A stretch of DNA of 38,767 nt from positions 1 through 38,767 of the forward strand of contig NZ_JAJAWH010000033.1 in assembly GCF_020531965.1 (NCBI RefSeq), read 5' to 3'. Below, piece by piece: positions 9,397 through 19,777 of this stretch. This stretch comes from Pseudorhizobium xiangyangii. Lineage in GTDB: Bacteria; Pseudomonadota; Alphaproteobacteria; Rhizobiales; Rhizobiaceae. The notes under the pieces are model-generated. The model made no database searches. It had not been told where the DNA came from and saw only the letters and a list, made by a program, of their open reading frames with translations. Position 1 is the first letter of the stretch. Each line of letters opens with the position of its first letter. Position numbers and translations under genes: made by a program.

Positions 9397-9966
9397 ATGG
9401 CACAAGAAAGAAGAGGTTCTCGCGACGATCGCCAGAACCGCGAAGAGCGCGATAGCGAATTCGTTGACAAGCTGGTCGCGATCAACCGCGTCGCAAAGGT
9501 CGTCAAGGGTGGCCGTCGCTTCGGCTTTGCTGCTCTCGTCGTCGTCGGCGACCAGAAGGGCCGCGTAGGCTTCGGCCATGGCAAGGCACGTGAAGTGCCG
9601 GAAGCTATCCGCAAGGCAACTGAAAGCGCCAAGCGCGATCTGATCTTCGTACCGCTGCGTGACGGCCGTACGCTGCATCACGACCTGAACGGCCGCCACG
9701 GCGCCGGCAAGGTTCTGCTGCGCGCCGCTAAGGCCGGTACCGGTATCATCGCAGGTGGTCCGATGCGCGCCGTTTTCGAAACGCTTGGCGTTCACGACAT
9801 CGTCGCCAAGTCGACCGGTTCGTCGAACCCCTACAACATGGTGCGCGCAACCTTCGACGCTCTGAAGCATCAGATGCATCCGAAGGATGTCGCAGCCCAG
9901 CGTGGCATTAAGTATGCAACGCTTCAGGCTCGTCGCGCCGCTTCCGGCAACTCTTCGGAAGAATAA
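9397..9966 (+). CDS. rpsE: 30S ribosomal protein S5
   Basis: Decoding-fidelity protein of the 30S body (site of ram and spectinomycin-resistance changes); 189 residues. An N-terminal double-stranded-RNA-binding-like domain ([20 protein letters not shown], then [20 protein letters not shown]) is followed by the S5 C-terminal domain ([20 protein letters not shown]). It starts 119 bases after rplR, behind a strong stem-loop, with AAGGA before the ATG. Confidence 0.97.
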   Translation: MAQERRGSRDDRQNREERDSEFVDKLVAINRVAKVVKGGRRFGFAALVVVGDQKGRVGFGHGKAREVPEAIRKATESAKRDLIFVPLRDGRTLHHDLNGRHGAGKVLLRAAKAGTGIIAGGPMRAVFETLGVHDIVAKSTGSSNPYNMVRATFDALKHQMHPKDVAAQRGIKYATLQARRAASGNSSEE

Positions 9967-9977
9967 GGAGAGCGATC

Positions 9978-10190
9978 ATGGCCAAGAAAGCTATCAAGGC
10001 AGACGCCAACAAGACGGTTACGGTCGAACAGATCGGTAGCCCTATCCGCCGCCCGGCTGTACAGCGCCAGACGCTGATCGGTCTCGGCCTCAACAAGATG
10101 CATCGGGTCCGCACCCTGGAGGACACTCCTTCGGTTCGCGGCATGATCCGTGCTGTCCAGCATCTCGTTCGCGTCGTCGACGAGAAGTGA
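9978..10190 (+). CDS. rpmD: 50S ribosomal protein L30
   Basis: Small large-subunit protein; 70 residues, slightly longer than the usual 60 or so because of an N-terminal extension. The core [20 protein letters not shown] and [20 protein letters not shown] is typical. ATG 9978 follows AAGGAG. It lies between rpsE and rplO as expected. Confidence 0.96.
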   Translation: MAKKAIKADANKTVTVEQIGSPIRRPAVQRQTLIGLGLNKMHRVRTLEDTPSVRGMIRAVQHLVRVVDEK

Positions 10191-10206
10191 GACGGGGGAA
10201 ACCATC

Positions 10207-10680
10207 ATGAAACTGAATGAAATCAAAGACAACGAAGGCGCTTCGAAGGACCGTACCCGCGTAGGTCGCGGTATCGGCTCGGGCAAGGGCAAGACCGGTG
10301 GTCGCGGTGTAAAGGGTCAGAAGGCTCGTTCCGGCGTTTCCATCAACGGCTTCGAGGGCGGCCAGATGCCGATCTATCGTCGCCTGCCGAAGCGCGGCTT
10401 CAACAACATCTTCTCATCTGACTTCGTGACCGTATCGCTCGGCCGCATTCAGACTGCGATTGATGCCAAGAAGCTCGACCCGAAAGGAACGATCGATGCT
10501 GCTGCCCTGAAGGCCGCTGGCGTCATCCGTCGCGTACGGGACGGCGTCCGGATCCTGTCCGACGGCGAACTGAAGGCGAAGGTCACGATCGAAGCCGCTG
10601 GCGCCTCCAAGGCTGCTATCGAGAAGATCGAGAAGGCCGGCAGCTCCATCAAGCTTCCGGAAGCCCCGGCCGCCGAATAA
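10207..10680 (+). CDS. rplO: 50S ribosomal protein L15
   Basis: Late-assembly large-subunit protein; 157 residues from ATG 10207. This start is preferred over in-frame codons inside rpmD because [20 protein letters not shown] is the family N-terminus and GGGG lies upstream. The Gly/Arg-rich segment [20 protein letters not shown] is characteristic. Its stop is followed by an intrinsic terminator. Confidence 0.97.
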   Translation: MKLNEIKDNEGASKDRTRVGRGIGSGKGKTGGRGVKGQKARSGVSINGFEGGQMPIYRRLPKRGFNNIFSSDFVTVSLGRIQTAIDAKKLDPKGTIDAAALKAAGVIRRVRDGVRILSDGELKAKVTIEAAGASKAAIEKIEKAGSSIKLPEAPAAE

Positions 10681-10689
10681 ATCGTTTAG

Positions 10690-10723
10690 AATCGCCCGGA
10701 GTGCTTCACACCGGGCGATTTTT
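10690..10723 (+). terminator. Intrinsic terminator after rplO
   Basis: A perfect 10-bp stem (10690-10699 with 10711-10720) with an 11-base loop runs into a run of five T, starting nine bases after the rplO stop. It separates the ribosomal-protein genes from secY-adk, which then probably use read-through or a promoter in the next 180 bases. Confidence 0.75.
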
Positions 10724-10906
10724 CTCCCATATGTGAGCCTCACGATTCCGGGACCGATCGCACGGTCGCGCTTTCCGGAACCATACGGAAAACTGGGTGA
10801 GGCACAGATTGCAGTAGCGATCCCCGCCCGTTTTTGAAGATGAATTCAGACTGCTTTCCGGGTCCGGCATTACCCCGCCGCTGGAAATGGTCAGGCGGAG
10901 AGATGC

Positions 10907-12247
10907 ATGGCTTCTGCAGCGGAACAACTTGCCTCCAATCTTAATTTCTCGACCTTCGCCAAAGCGGAGGATCTGAAGAAGCGACTGTGGTTTACGCTGG
11001 CTGCGCTTCTGGTGTATCGTCTGGGGACGCATATTCCGCTGCCCGGGCTGAACCCTGAAGCCTATGCACAGGCCTTCCGGGGCCAGGCTGGCGGCATCCT
11101 CGGCCTCTTCAACATGTTTGCCGGCGGCGCCGTCGAGCGTATGGCGATCTTCGCGCTCGGCATCATGCCGTATATTTCCGCGTCGATCATCGTGCAGCTG
11201 ATGACGTCTGTCGTACCTTCGCTCGAAGCCTTGAAAAAGGAAGGCGAGCAGGGACGCAAGATCATCAACCAGTACACCCGTTACGGTACCGTGCTGCTCG
11301 GCACGCTGCAGGCCTACGGCATTGCAGTCGGCCTCGAAAGCGGCAGCGGCCTTGTTCTCGATCCGGGCTGGTTCTTCCGCATCTCGACTGTCGTCACGCT
11401 GCTCGGCGGCACCATGTTCCTGATGTGGCTCGGTGAGCAGATCACGGCGCGCGGCATCGGCAACGGTATTTCGCTCATCATCTTTGCGGGCATCGCCGCA
11501 GGTCTTCCGACGGCTCTTGCTGGAACGCTGGAACTCGGCCGTACCGGCGCTCTGTCAACGGCGTTGATTTTGACGGTTATCGTGGTCGCCATCGGCGTCA
11601 TCACGCTCATCGTCTTCGTGGAGCGCGCGCAGCGCCGGCTTTTGATCCAGTATCCGAAGCGCCAGGTCGGCAACCGCATGTTCCAGGGCGACACATCGCA
11701 CCTGCCGCTTAAGCTGAACACCTCCGGCGTTATCCCGGCGATCTTCGCGTCGTCGCTGCTTCTGCTGCCGGCAACAGCCGCGGGCTTCGCCAGCAATTCC
11801 GAACTGCCAAACTGGGCAACGACCATCATTTCGGCGCTCGGCCACGGCCAGCCCGCCTTCATGGTCCTCTACGGCCTGCTGATCGCATTCTTCGCGTTCT
11901 TCTACACGGCGATCGTCTTCAATCCGAAGGATACCGCCGACAACCTGAAGAAGCATGGCGGCTTCATTCTGGGTATCCGTCCGGGTGAGCGCACCGCGGA
12001 GTATATCGACTACGTCCTCACGCGCATCACTGTCGTTGGTGCCGTTTATCTGGTCTTCGTCTGCATTCTGCCGGAGATGCTGGTTGCCCGCACAGGTGTG
12101 CCATTGGCACTTGGTGGTACTTCGCTTTTGATCGTGGTCAGTGTAACCCTCGATACGGTTGCCCAGATTCAGGGTCATCTTGTTGCCCAGCAGTATGAGG
12201 GGCTGATCAAGAAATCGAAATTGCGTGGAGGAAAGAGGGGACGATGA
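10907..12247 (+). CDS. secY: Protein translocase subunit SecY
   Basis: Channel-forming subunit of the Sec translocon in the inner membrane. It has 446 residues with about ten hydrophobic segments, consistent with the family. Recognisable parts are the N-terminal helix, the plug region ([20 protein letters not shown]), the cytoplasmic loop with the ribosome/SecA contact ([20 protein letters not shown]) and the loop [23 protein letters not shown] 10907 is 226 bases from rplO across a terminator. It overlaps adk by four bases (ATGA). Confidence 0.97.
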   Translation: MASAAEQLASNLNFSTFAKAEDLKKRLWFTLAALLVYRLGTHIPLPGLNPEAYAQAFRGQAGGILGLFNMFAGGAVERMAIFALGIMPYISASIIVQLMTSVVPSLEALKKEGEQGRKIINQYTRYGTVLLGTLQAYGIAVGLESGSGLVLDPGWFFRISTVVTLLGGTMFLMWLGEQITARGIGNGISLIIFAGIAAGLPTALAGTLELGRTGALSTALILTVIVVAIGVITLIVFVERAQRRLLIQYPKRQVGNRMFQGDTSHLPLKLNTSGVIPAIFASSLLLLPATAAGFASNSELPNWATTIISALGHGQPAFMVLYGLLIAFFAFFYTAIVFNPKDTADNLKKHGGFILGIRPGERTAEYIDYVLTRITVVGAVYLVFVCILPEMLVARTGVPLALGGTSLLIVVSVTLDTVAQIQGHLVAQQYEGLIKKSKLRGGKRGR

Positions 12248-12894
12248 GATTGATTCTTTTGGGGCCGCCGGGCGCGGGTAAGGGGACCCAGGCCCAGCGG
12301 ATCGTGGAGAAGCACGGGCTACCGCAGCTCTCCACTGGCGACATGCTGCGTGCGGCTGTTGCCGCTCAGACGGATGTCGGCAAGCGCGCCAAGGAAGTCA
12401 TGGATGCCGGCAAGCTGGTATCCGACGATATCGTCATCGCCATCGTCTCCGAGCGAATCGATCAGCCGGACTGTGCCGATGGTTTCATTCTCGACGGTTT
12501 CCCCAGGACCCTGATCCAGGCGGACGCCACAGAGAAGATGCTGAAGGACAAGGGTCTCGACCTTTCCGCCGTCATCGAGCTCCGCGTCGATGACAAGGAA
12601 CTCATTCGTCGAGTCTCGGGCCGATATTCCTGCGCACAGTGTGGGACGGTCTATCACGACTCGGATAAGAAGCCGGCAGGCGAGGGCGTCTGCGACAAGT
12701 GCGGTTCTACCCACTTCAAGCGCCGCCCGGACGACAATGCCGAGACCATGACCCAGCGCCTTGAGGTCTACTACAAGGAAACCTCGCCGCTGATCGGCTA
12801 CTACTATGCCAAGGGCAAGCTGAAGACGGTCGATGGCATGGCGGAGATGGATGCGGTGACCGCAGACATCGAGAAAATCCTGTCGGCCCTCTAG
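12244..12894 (+). CDS. adk: Adenylate kinase, zinc-LID type
   Basis: Cytosolic enzyme converting ATP plus AMP to two ADP. It has 216 residues: P-loop GPPGAGKGT at 7-15, NMP-binding region ([16 protein letters not shown] at 84-89) and a long LID. The LID carries two CxxC pairs (Cys130/133 and Cys150/153), a zinc-binding arrangement. It overlaps the secY stop (ATGA), so the two are co-translated. In E. coli rpmJ follows secY; here adk occupies that place. Confidence 0.97.
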   Translation: MRLILLGPPGAGKGTQAQRIVEKHGLPQLSTGDMLRAAVAAQTDVGKRAKEVMDAGKLVSDDIVIAIVSERIDQPDCADGFILDGFPRTLIQADATEKMLKDKGLDLSAVIELRVDDKELIRRVSGRYSCAQCGTVYHDSDKKPAGEGVCDKCGSTHFKRRPDDNAETMTQRLEVYYKETSPLIGYYYAKGKLKTVDGMAEMDAVTADIEKILSAL

Positions 12895-13135
12895 GGCCGT
12901 CATCTGACTGTTAAAGAATCTTGGCGGGGCCGGTTGCTATTTTTTACCGATTCCGCTAAACACCGCGCCAACTCGCGACAGCATATGCGATCGGTGCGGA
13001 ACTCCCGATAAGGGTTTCCGGTTCGGATCGTTTTGAACTGTTCCGGATATCAATTGAACTGGCGGCCGCACAGCGGCTGCTTTCATGGAATAGCACCACT
13101 TGCCGGATGGCAACTGGAACGCAAGGAGAATAGGC

Positions 13136-13504
<369 letters not shown>

Positions 13505-13526
13505 TTTCCCGGTTTTCCGGGTGAGG

Positions 13527-13557
13527 GAGGCTGGCGCTCGGTCGCTGGCCTCTTTTT
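13527..13557 (+). terminator. Terminator-like hairpin between rpsM and rpsK
   Basis: Arms 13527-13536 and 13543-13552 pair over 10 bp (two G-U) and are followed by five T. It sits 22 bases after the rpsM stop inside what is normally one operon, so it may act as an attenuator. A smaller CCCGG/CCGGG stem lies just before it at 13508-13521. Confidence 0.6.
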
Positions 13558-13637
13558 GAGTTGGTGCCTGGTGTAATAGTCAGGCCCGGTGGAGCCGCTG
13601 GAACTACGGCGGTGTCGAGATCAACGAAAGGAAGAAC

Positions 13638-14027
13638 ATGGCCAAGGAAGCCACTCGCGTTCGTCGTCGCGAACGCAAAAATATCACGTCGGGCGTAGCC
13701 CACGTCAATTCCACCTTCAACAACACGATGATCACCATCACCGATGCACAGGGCAACGCAATTGCCTGGTCGTCTGCTGGTGCCAAGGGCTTCAAGGGTT
13801 CGCGTAAGTCGACCCCATTTGCTGCTCAGATGGCTGCTGAAGACTGCGCCAAGAAGGCTCAGGAACACGGCATGAAGTCGCTGGAAGTTGAAGTTTGCGG
13901 TCCGGGTTCCGGCCGTGAGTCGGCTCTGCGCGCGCTGCAGGCTGCTGGCTTCATGATCACCTCGATCCGCGACGTGACGCCGATCCCGCACAACGGTTGC
14001 CGTCCGCGCAAGAAGCGCCGCGTCTGA
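13638..14027 (+). CDS. rpsK: 30S ribosomal protein S11
   Basis: Platform protein lining the mRNA exit path; 129 residues. It contains [20 protein letters not shown] and the C-terminal signature [27 protein letters not shown] precedes ATG 13638. The next gene is rpoA; rpsD, which lies between them in E. coli, is absent. Confidence 0.98.
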   Translation: MAKEATRVRRRERKNITSGVAHVNSTFNNTMITITDAQGNAIAWSSAGAKGFKGSRKSTPFAAQMAAEDCAKKAQEHGMKSLEVEVCGPGSGRESALRALQAAGFMITSIRDVTPIPHNGCRPRKKRRV

Positions 14028-14158
14028 TCATTGGGTGCGCTCGCCCTCTGGCGGGCTGCATTGAACGTGGGTAATGCCGCCTTACTTCGCTCGTCGAGGT
14101 CTGGCGGTTTTGCCATAACGCCGAAGGGCATTGTCTTATTCGGTGCTTCTCATGCTCG

Positions 14159-14183
14159 GTTGCCACGATTGGATGGTGGCAAC
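14159..14183 (+). promoter_or_regulatory. Stem-loop just upstream of rpoA
   Basis: An 8-bp perfect stem (14159-14166 with 14176-14183) around a nine-base loop ends 18 bases before the rpoA ATG, close to its ribosome site. It could modulate rpoA translation. The rest of the 174-base rpsK-rpoA gap shows only weak inverted repeats. Confidence 0.4.
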
Positions 14184-14201
14184 GAACGGAAGGTTTAAAA
14201 C

Positions 14202-15212
14202 ATGATCCAGAAGAACTGGCAGGAACTGATCAAGCCGAACAAGGTGGAGTTCACCTCGTCCGGCCGCACGAAGGTCAATCTCGTGGCAGAACCGCTTGAG
14301 CGGGGCTTCGGCCTGACGCTCGGCAACGCGTTGCGTCGCGTTCTCTTGTCGTCGCTGCGCGGTGCAGCTGTTACCGCCGTTCAGATCGACGGCGTTCTGC
14401 ACGAGTTCTCGTCCATTCCCGGCGTTCGGGAAGACGTGACGGATATCGTGCTGAACATCAAGGAAATCGCCATCAAGATGGACGGCGACGATGCCAAGCG
14501 CATGGTCGTTCGCAAGCAGGGTCCGGGCTCCGTTACCGCCGGTGACATCCAGACCGTTGGCGATATCGAAATCCTGAACCCCAACCACGTGATCTGCACG
14601 CTCGACGAGGGCGCGGAGATCCGCATGGAGTTCACGGTCAACAACGGCAAGGGCTATGTTCCTGCCGATCGTAACCGCGCAGAAGATGCACCGATCGGTC
14701 TCATCCCAGTCGACAGCCTCTACTCGCCGGTCAAGAAGGTGTCCTACAAGGTGGAAAACACCCGTGAAGGACAGGTTCTCGACTACGACAAGCTGACCAT
14801 GACCATCGAAACTGATGGCTCGGTCACGGGTGAAGACGCTGTAGCGTTCGCTGCCCGTATCCTTCAGGACCAGCTCTCTGTCTTCGTCAACTTCGACGAA
14901 CCGCAGAAGGCAGCCGAAGAGGAAGCCGTTACCGAACTCGCGTTCAACCCGGCGCTCCTCAAGAAGGTCGACGAACTGGAACTTTCCGTCCGTTCGGCGA
15001 ACTGCCTGAAGAACGACAACATCGTCTACATCGGCGACCTCATCCAGAAGACCGAAGCCGAAATGCTTCGCACTCCGAATTTTGGTCGCAAGTCGCTGAA
15101 CGAGATCAAGGAAGTTCTGGCATCCATGGGCCTCCATCTTGGTATGGAAGTTCCCGCCTGGCCGCCGGAAAACATCGAAGATCTCGCCAAGCGCTACGAA
15201 GACCAGTACTAA
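14202..15212 (+). CDS. rpoA: DNA-directed RNA polymerase alpha subunit
   Basis: Alpha subunit that dimerises to scaffold core RNA polymerase and, through its C-terminal domain, contacts UP elements and activators. It has 336 residues. The N-terminal assembly domain includes [20 protein letters not shown]. The C-terminal domain (about 255-325) has the helix-hairpin-helix run [20 protein letters not shown]. Start at ATG 14202 behind GGAAGG. Located between rpsK and rplQ, as usual. Confidence 0.98.
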   Translation: MIQKNWQELIKPNKVEFTSSGRTKVNLVAEPLERGFGLTLGNALRRVLLSSLRGAAVTAVQIDGVLHEFSSIPGVREDVTDIVLNIKEIAIKMDGDDAKRMVVRKQGPGSVTAGDIQTVGDIEILNPNHVICTLDEGAEIRMEFTVNNGKGYVPADRNRAEDAPIGLIPVDSLYSPVKKVSYKVENTREGQVLDYDKLTMTIETDGSVTGEDAVAFAARILQDQLSVFVNFDEPQKAAEEEAVTELAFNPALLKKVDELELSVRSANCLKNDNIVYIGDLIQKTEAEMLRTPNFGRKSLNEIKEVLASMGLHLGMEVPAWPPENIEDLAKRYEDQY

Positions 15213-15218
15213 GGCTGC

Positions 15219-15238
15219 ACGCGCCCGCAAGGGCGCGT
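15219..15238 (+). promoter_or_regulatory. GCAA-tetraloop hairpin between rpoA and rplQ
   Basis: An 8-bp GC-rich stem (15219-15226 with 15231-15238) is capped by GCAA, a GNRA-type tetraloop, starting six bases after the rpoA stop. No T-run follows. It may mark an mRNA processing point or protect the rpoA 3' end. Confidence 0.4.
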
Positions 15239-15349
15239 AAAGCTGGCCTTAGCAAACGAAACTCGCACATGTACCTTTATCCCGCAAAGCGGGGTGGTCA
15301 TGCGCCCATTAGACTGCAGGCGGATGCTTGCAAGTAAAGGAGCCCAGAG

Positions 15350-15775
15350 ATGCGCCACCAGAAAGCCGGCCGCAAGCTCAACCGTACCGCCAGCCACCGC
15401 AAGGCAATGTTTGCCAACATGGCTGCTTCGCTCATCACCCATGAGCAGATCGTAACCACGTTGCCGAAGGCGAAGGAAATTCGCCCGATCGTCGAAAAGC
15501 TCGTCACGCTGGGCAAGCGCGGCGACCTGCACGCTCGTCGTCAGGCTATCTCGCAGATCCAGGATCAGGACGCTGTCAAGAAGCTGTTCGACGGCATCGC
15601 TTCGCGTTACGCAAACCGCAACGGCGGCTACCTGCGTATCATGAAGGCTGGCTACCGCCAGGGCGACAACGCTCCGATGGCTGTCATCGAGTTCGTCGAG
15701 CGTGACGTTGACGCCAAGGGCGCAGCCGACAAGGCTCGCGTTGCTGCGGAAGCGGAAGCTGCCGAAGCCGCATAA
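15350..15775 (+). CDS. rplQ: 50S ribosomal protein L17
   Basis: Large-subunit protein at the subunit exterior; 141 residues with an alanine/glutamate-rich C-terminal tail typical of alphaproteobacteria. It starts [20 protein letters not shown] and contains [26 protein letters not shown] lies upstream of ATG 15350. It ends the ribosomal cluster and is followed by a strong terminator. Confidence 0.98.
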   Translation: MRHQKAGRKLNRTASHRKAMFANMAASLITHEQIVTTLPKAKEIRPIVEKLVTLGKRGDLHARRQAISQIQDQDAVKKLFDGIASRYANRNGGYLRIMKAGYRQGDNAPMAVIEFVERDVDAKGAADKARVAAEAEAAEAA

Positions 15776-15797
15776 TTCATCCACGCGATGAACCTTT

Positions 15798-15827
15798 AAA
15801 AAGCCGGGTGGCAACACCCGGCTTTTT
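15798..15827. terminator. Bidirectional intrinsic terminator, rplQ/msrQ
   Basis: An 8-bp stem (15803-15810 with 15815-15822) is capped by GCAA and flanked by five A on the left and five T on the right. It can therefore work for rplQ on the + strand and for msrQ, which converges from the - strand. Confidence 0.9.
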
Positions 15828-15864
15828 CTTGTCTGGCAGTCCGCAAGATTGGCGTTTCCCGGGT

Positions 15865-16506
15865 TCAGCGCGTCGCCTGCGCCACGCGGGACTTGCCCCG
15901 TTTCCAGCTCATGATCGGCTTCCTGACCGGCCGGTAGGCAAGCAGTGTGACCACCAGCGCAATGTGAATGAATGGTACGAATGTGATGGATTTCACCGCC
16001 AGGAAATAATGCAGAGCGCCGCCGAGCGCGACCGGATAGATCAGCTTGTGAAGCTCGCTCCAGCGCGGGCCAAGGCGCCGGATCGACCAGTTGTTCGACG
16101 TGAGCGCCAGCGGCACCAGGCATGCGATGCAGACCATGCCGATCGTAATATAGGGACGCTTGGCGATATCGGCGCCAATCGAACTGAAATCCAGGCGGCG
16201 GTCGAGGATCAGCCAGACGAAAAAATGCATCAGCACGTAGTAGAAGCCGAGTAGCCCTAGCGCCCGGCGGTATCTCAGCCAGTTGATGCCAAGAAGGTCA
16301 CGCAGTGGCGTGATGGCGAGTGTCGCGATGATAAAGCGCAATGCCCATAAGCCCAGCAGATGCTGGAACGTCTTGACCGGATTGAAGCCGAGCCCGCCCG
16401 TGGCGCCCAGGTAGAAATACCAGGCGGCGGGACAGAGGCCGAACGCATAGAGCGCCCAGACGCTGGGACCATGCAGCTTGCGGGGCAGGGAGGGCCAGCT
16501 CGGCAT
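15865..16506 (-). CDS. msrQ: MsrQ, heme membrane subunit of MsrPQ
   Basis: Inner-membrane b-type heme protein that passes electrons from the quinone pool or flavin reductase to MsrP. It has 213 residues with about six hydrophobic helices (for example WALYAFGLCPAAWYFYLG and ALGLLGFYYVLMHFFVWLIL). Candidate heme-ligand histidines are His49, His94, His153 and His166, in the ferric-reductase-like core. Its ATG shares one base with the msrP stop (TGATG on the - strand), a tight two-gene unit. Confidence 0.93.
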   Translation of the reverse strand: MPSWPSLPRKLHGPSVWALYAFGLCPAAWYFYLGATGGLGFNPVKTFQHLLGLWALRFIIATLAITPLRDLLGINWLRYRRALGLLGFYYVLMHFFVWLILDRRLDFSSIGADIAKRPYITIGMVCIACLVPLALTSNNWSIRRLGPRWSELHKLIYPVALGGALHYFLAVKSITFVPFIHIALVVTLLAYRPVRKPIMSWKRGKSRVAQATR

Positions 16507-17447
16507 CAGTAGTTCGCCTTGAGATCCATGCCTTCGTAGAGGCCGGCAACCTGCTCGCCGTAGCCGTTGAACGGCAGGGTCGGGCGGTTGGCAACCTTGA
16601 AGAAGCCGCCTTCACCGATCCGCTGCTCGGTCGCCTGGCTCCAGCGTGGATGATCGACGGCCGGGTTGACGTTGGAATAGAAGCCGTATTCGCGGGCGTT
16701 CGAATTCTTCCATGTGGTCTGCGGCTCTTCCTCGACCAGTGAAATCTTTACGATCGATTTGATGCTCTTGAACCCGTATTTCCACGGCACGACCAGCCGG
16801 ATCGGCGCTCCGTTCTGGTTCAGCAGTGTCTCGCCGTACAGGCCGACGGCGAGGATAGTCAGCGGATGGCGGGCCTCGTCCAGTCGAAGCCCTTCGATAT
16901 AGGGCCATTCGAGCGGCTGGAAGAGGCCGGTCTGGCCGGACATTTCCCCCGGGCGGACGACCGTCTCGAAGGAGACGTATTTGGCGCTCCCGAGCGGGTC
17001 GACCTGGTCGAGGATGGCGGAGAGCGGAAAGCCGATCCACGGGATGACCATCGACCATCCCTCGACGCAGCGCATCCGATAGGTTCGCTCTTCGAGGGCC
17101 AGCTTCATCAGTTCCTCTATGCCGAACTCCTTGGGCTTGCCGACCATTCCGTCGACCTTTACCGACCAGGGCAGCGGCTTGAAGTGCTGCGAATTCTGCG
17201 ACGGGTCGCTCTTGCCCGTTCCGAACTCATAGAAATTATTGTAGGTCGTCACCGCTTCCTTGGGCGTCAGGGTCTCATCCGTCGCGAAGGGGCCGGGCGA
17301 TGCGGTCAGCGGAGCTGCAAGCGCTCCACCGGCGCCGGCCAGCACGAAGCTTGCCGCAGCGGTCCCCATGAATTGGCGGCGGGACATGAAGATCGCGCGT
17401 GGCGTGATCTCGCAAGCCGGGATATGGGGCGGACGATAGGCTGGCAT
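16506..17447 (-). CDS. msrP: MsrP, periplasmic methionine sulfoxide reductase catalytic subunit
   Basis: Molybdopterin enzyme that repairs oxidised methionine in periplasmic proteins. It has 313 residues with a twin-arginine signal (SRRQFMG at 22-28, then a hydrophobic stretch ending near ALAAP), matching folded export with cofactor. The sulfite-oxidase-type core contains the Mo-ligating Cys127 in [15 protein letters not shown]. The start [10 protein letters not shown] gives the roughly 20-residue extension before the Tat motif that the family usually has. It heads the msrP-msrQ unit. A 7-bp inverted repeat lies 25-45 bases upstream. Confidence 0.95.
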   Translation of the reverse strand: MPAYRPPHIPACEITPRAIFMSRRQFMGTAAASFVLAGAGGALAAPLTASPGPFATDETLTPKEAVTTYNNFYEFGTGKSDPSQNSQHFKPLPWSVKVDGMVGKPKEFGIEELMKLALEERTYRMRCVEGWSMVIPWIGFPLSAILDQVDPLGSAKYVSFETVVRPGEMSGQTGLFQPLEWPYIEGLRLDEARHPLTILAVGLYGETLLNQNGAPIRLVVPWKYGFKSIKSIVKISLVEEEPQTTWKNSNAREYGFYSNVNPAVDHPRWSQATEQRIGEGGFFKVANRPTLPFNGYGEQVAGLYEGMDLKANY

Positions 17448-17783
17448 GACGATTCTCCTGGCGCAGCGATTCGAAAACGGTAGCGGTTTTCGGAAAGTAC
17501 GATGCGCAAACTAAGATTCTACAGCGTCCCTGGTAGGCCTTGAATGGTGCAGGGCGCTGCAGGCAGCGGCTTTCTCTGCTATATCTAACGCGTGAGCCTT
17601 CGATTTGACAGCGGACCGTTGAGGGTGAGGCACCACGTTTGTGTGAGGCGTTGCGAGCGTACCGCTTTGGCCGGCCCTGATAGTGACACTCTAGGCCTGT
17701 TGGAGTAGAAAAGCCGCAAAACAGGGGCCTGCGCCGCCGCTTCGGTCGCGAGCGTGCCCGGGATGTGATCGAGGAAAAATACC
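17448..17783. other. Divergent msrP/ilvD intergenic region
   Basis: 336 bases between two divergent genes and therefore likely to hold both promoters. The only clear structure is the inverted repeat near msrP (17472-17492). TTGACA occurs at 17605-17610, but no good -10 lies at the right distance. No leader peptide or T-box was recognised for ilvD. Confidence 0.5.
17472..17492 (-). promoter_or_regulatory. Inverted repeat upstream of msrP
   Basis: CGAAAAC (17472-17478) and GTTTTCG (17486-17492) are exact reverse complements separated by seven bases, 25-45 bases before the msrP start codon. The position suits an operator or a 5'-UTR hairpin. No regulator is assigned. Confidence 0.35.
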
Positions 17784-19619
17784 ATGCCAGCCTATCGTTC
17801 GAGAACCACGACCCACGGCCGCAACATGGCGGGCGCACGCGGCCTGTGGCGTGCCACAGGTATGAAGGACAGCGATTTCGGCAAGCCGATCATTGCCGTG
17901 GTGAACTCTTTCACGCAGTTCGTTCCAGGCCATGTCCATTTGAAGGATCTCGGCCAGCTCGTGGCGCGTGAGATCGAGGCAGCCGGCGGTGTGGCCAAGG
18001 AATTCAACACCATCGCGGTCGATGACGGTATCGCCATGGGCCATGACGGCATGCTCTATTCGCTGCCGTCGCGGGAGATCATCGCCGACTCGGTCGAATA
18101 CATGGTCAACGCCCATTGCGCCGACGCCATGGTCTGCATCTCGAACTGCGACAAGATCACTCCCGGCATGCTCAATGCCGCCATGCGGCTGAACATCCCG
18201 GCCGTATTTGTTTCCGGTGGCCCCATGGAGGCCGGCAAGGTCGTCTTGCATGGCAAGACGGTTGCTCTCGACCTCGTCGACGCCATGGTCGCTGCCGCGG
18301 ACGACAAGATGTCCGACGAGGACGTTCAGGCGATCGAGCGTGCGGCCTGTCCGACCTGCGGTTCATGTTCCGGTATGTTTACCGCAAATTCCATGAACTG
18401 CCTGACCGAGGCTCTCGGTCTGTCGCTGCCCGGCAATGGCTCCACTCTTGCCACGCACGCGGATCGCAAGCGCCTCTTCGTCGAAGCCGGCCATCTGATC
18501 GTCGATCTTGCGCGCCGCTACTACGAGCAGGACGACGACAGCGTCCTGCCGCGTACCATCGCGACCAAGGAAGCATTCGAGAACGCCATGGCGCTCGACA
18601 TCGCCATGGGCGGTTCGACCAACACCGTCCTGCACATCCTCGCGGCGGCCTACGAAGGCGACGTCGATTTTACCATGGACGATATTGATCGCCTGTCGCG
18701 CAAGGTTCCGTGCCTCTCAAAGGTCGCCCCGGCCAAGAGCGATGTCCATATGGAAGACGTGCATCGCGCCGGCGGCATCATGCGCATCCTCGGTGAGCTT
18801 GAGCGTGGCGGCCTGTTGAACGCCGACTGCAAGACTGTGCACGAAGCGACGCTTGGCGATGCCATCAACCGCTGGGATATCACCCGCACCAATTCCGAAT
18901 CCGTTCGCACCTTCTTCAAGGCTGCTCCGGGCGGCGTCCCGACCCAGGTCGCCTTCAGCCAGGAATCCCGCTGGGAGGAACTTGACACCGACAGCGACAA
19001 GGGCGTCATCCGGTCGGTCAAAAATCCGTTCTCGAAGGACGGCGGGCTTGCGGTCCTCTATGGCAACATTGCCTTGAACGGCTGCATCGTGAAGACCGCC
19101 GGCGTTGACGAATCCATCCTCAAGTTCACCGGTCCCGCCCGCGTCTTCGAAAGCCAGGATGCCAGCGTCAAGGCGATCCTCAACAACGAGGTCGTTGCCG
19201 GTGATGTTGTCGTCATCCGCTATGAGGGGCCTAAGGGCGGACCCGGCATGCAGGAAATGCTCTATCCGACGAGCTATCTGAAGTCGAAGGGGTTGGGCAA
19301 GGCCTGCGCTCTGGTTACCGACGGTCGTTTCTCTGGCGGAACATCCGGTCTGTCCATTGGCCACGCTTCGCCGGAAGCTGCCCAGGGCGGCACAATCGGT
19401 CTCGTCCGCGAGGGCGACATGATCGAGATCGACATCCCGAACCGCACCATCAACCTGCTGGTATCGGATTCCGAACTGGCTCATCGCCGCACCGAGCAGG
19501 ACAAGATCGGCTGGAAGCCGGTGGCACAGCGCAAGCGCAACGTCACCACGGCACTGAAGGCTTACGCCGCCTTCGCAGCGAGCGCCGACAAGGGCGCGGT
19601 CCGGATTTTGCCGGAGTAG
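17784..19619 (+). CDS. ilvD: Dihydroxy-acid dehydratase
   Basis: Iron-sulfur enzyme dehydrating 2,3-dihydroxy-isovalerate and its methylvalerate homologue, the third common step of valine/isoleucine synthesis. It has 611 residues. The motif [12 protein letters not shown] places Cys122, Asp123 and Lys124 (the carbamylated Lys/Mg site); [20 protein letters not shown] includes the cluster ligand Cys195. The C-terminal [20 protein letters not shown] is typical. Sequence and length fit IlvD rather than the sister family Edd. GAGG lies about ten bases before the ATG. It is monocistronic. Confidence 0.97.
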   Translation: MPAYRSRTTTHGRNMAGARGLWRATGMKDSDFGKPIIAVVNSFTQFVPGHVHLKDLGQLVAREIEAAGGVAKEFNTIAVDDGIAMGHDGMLYSLPSREIIADSVEYMVNAHCADAMVCISNCDKITPGMLNAAMRLNIPAVFVSGGPMEAGKVVLHGKTVALDLVDAMVAAADDKMSDEDVQAIERAACPTCGSCSGMFTANSMNCLTEALGLSLPGNGSTLATHADRKRLFVEAGHLIVDLARRYYEQDDDSVLPRTIATKEAFENAMALDIAMGGSTNTVLHILAAAYEGDVDFTMDDIDRLSRKVPCLSKVAPAKSDVHMEDVHRAGGIMRILGELERGGLLNADCKTVHEATLGDAINRWDITRTNSESVRTFFKAAPGGVPTQVAFSQESRWEELDTDSDKGVIRSVKNPFSKDGGLAVLYGNIALNGCIVKTAGVDESILKFTGPARVFESQDASVKAILNNEVVAGDVVVIRYEGPKGGPGMQEMLYPTSYLKSKGLGKACALVTDGRFSGGTSGLSIGHASPEAAQGGTIGLVREGDMIEIDIPNRTINLLVSDSELAHRRTEQDKIGWKPVAQRKRNVTTALKAYAAFAASADKGAVRILPE

Positions 19620-19777
19620 TAGAGAAACCGGCCAGATCAGGCAGAGCGACAGCGGCAGATGGTTCCGCATCGTTTGGGTACGCAATCCCAGGCGTTGCGG
19701 AGATCATCGATGCTCTCGAGCGTGGCAAGGCGCTGGTCGGCGTGATCTGAGGATCGCCGGCGTCAAGCCTGCCGCGC

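Noticed and set aside
17448-17783. Leader peptide or T-box for ilvD
   Set aside because: No short frame rich in Ile/Val/Leu codons with a ribosome site and no T-box sequence was found.
17784-17798. Shared N-terminus MPAYR in the divergent msrP and ilvD products
   Set aside because: Five residues only, in unrelated families; probably chance.
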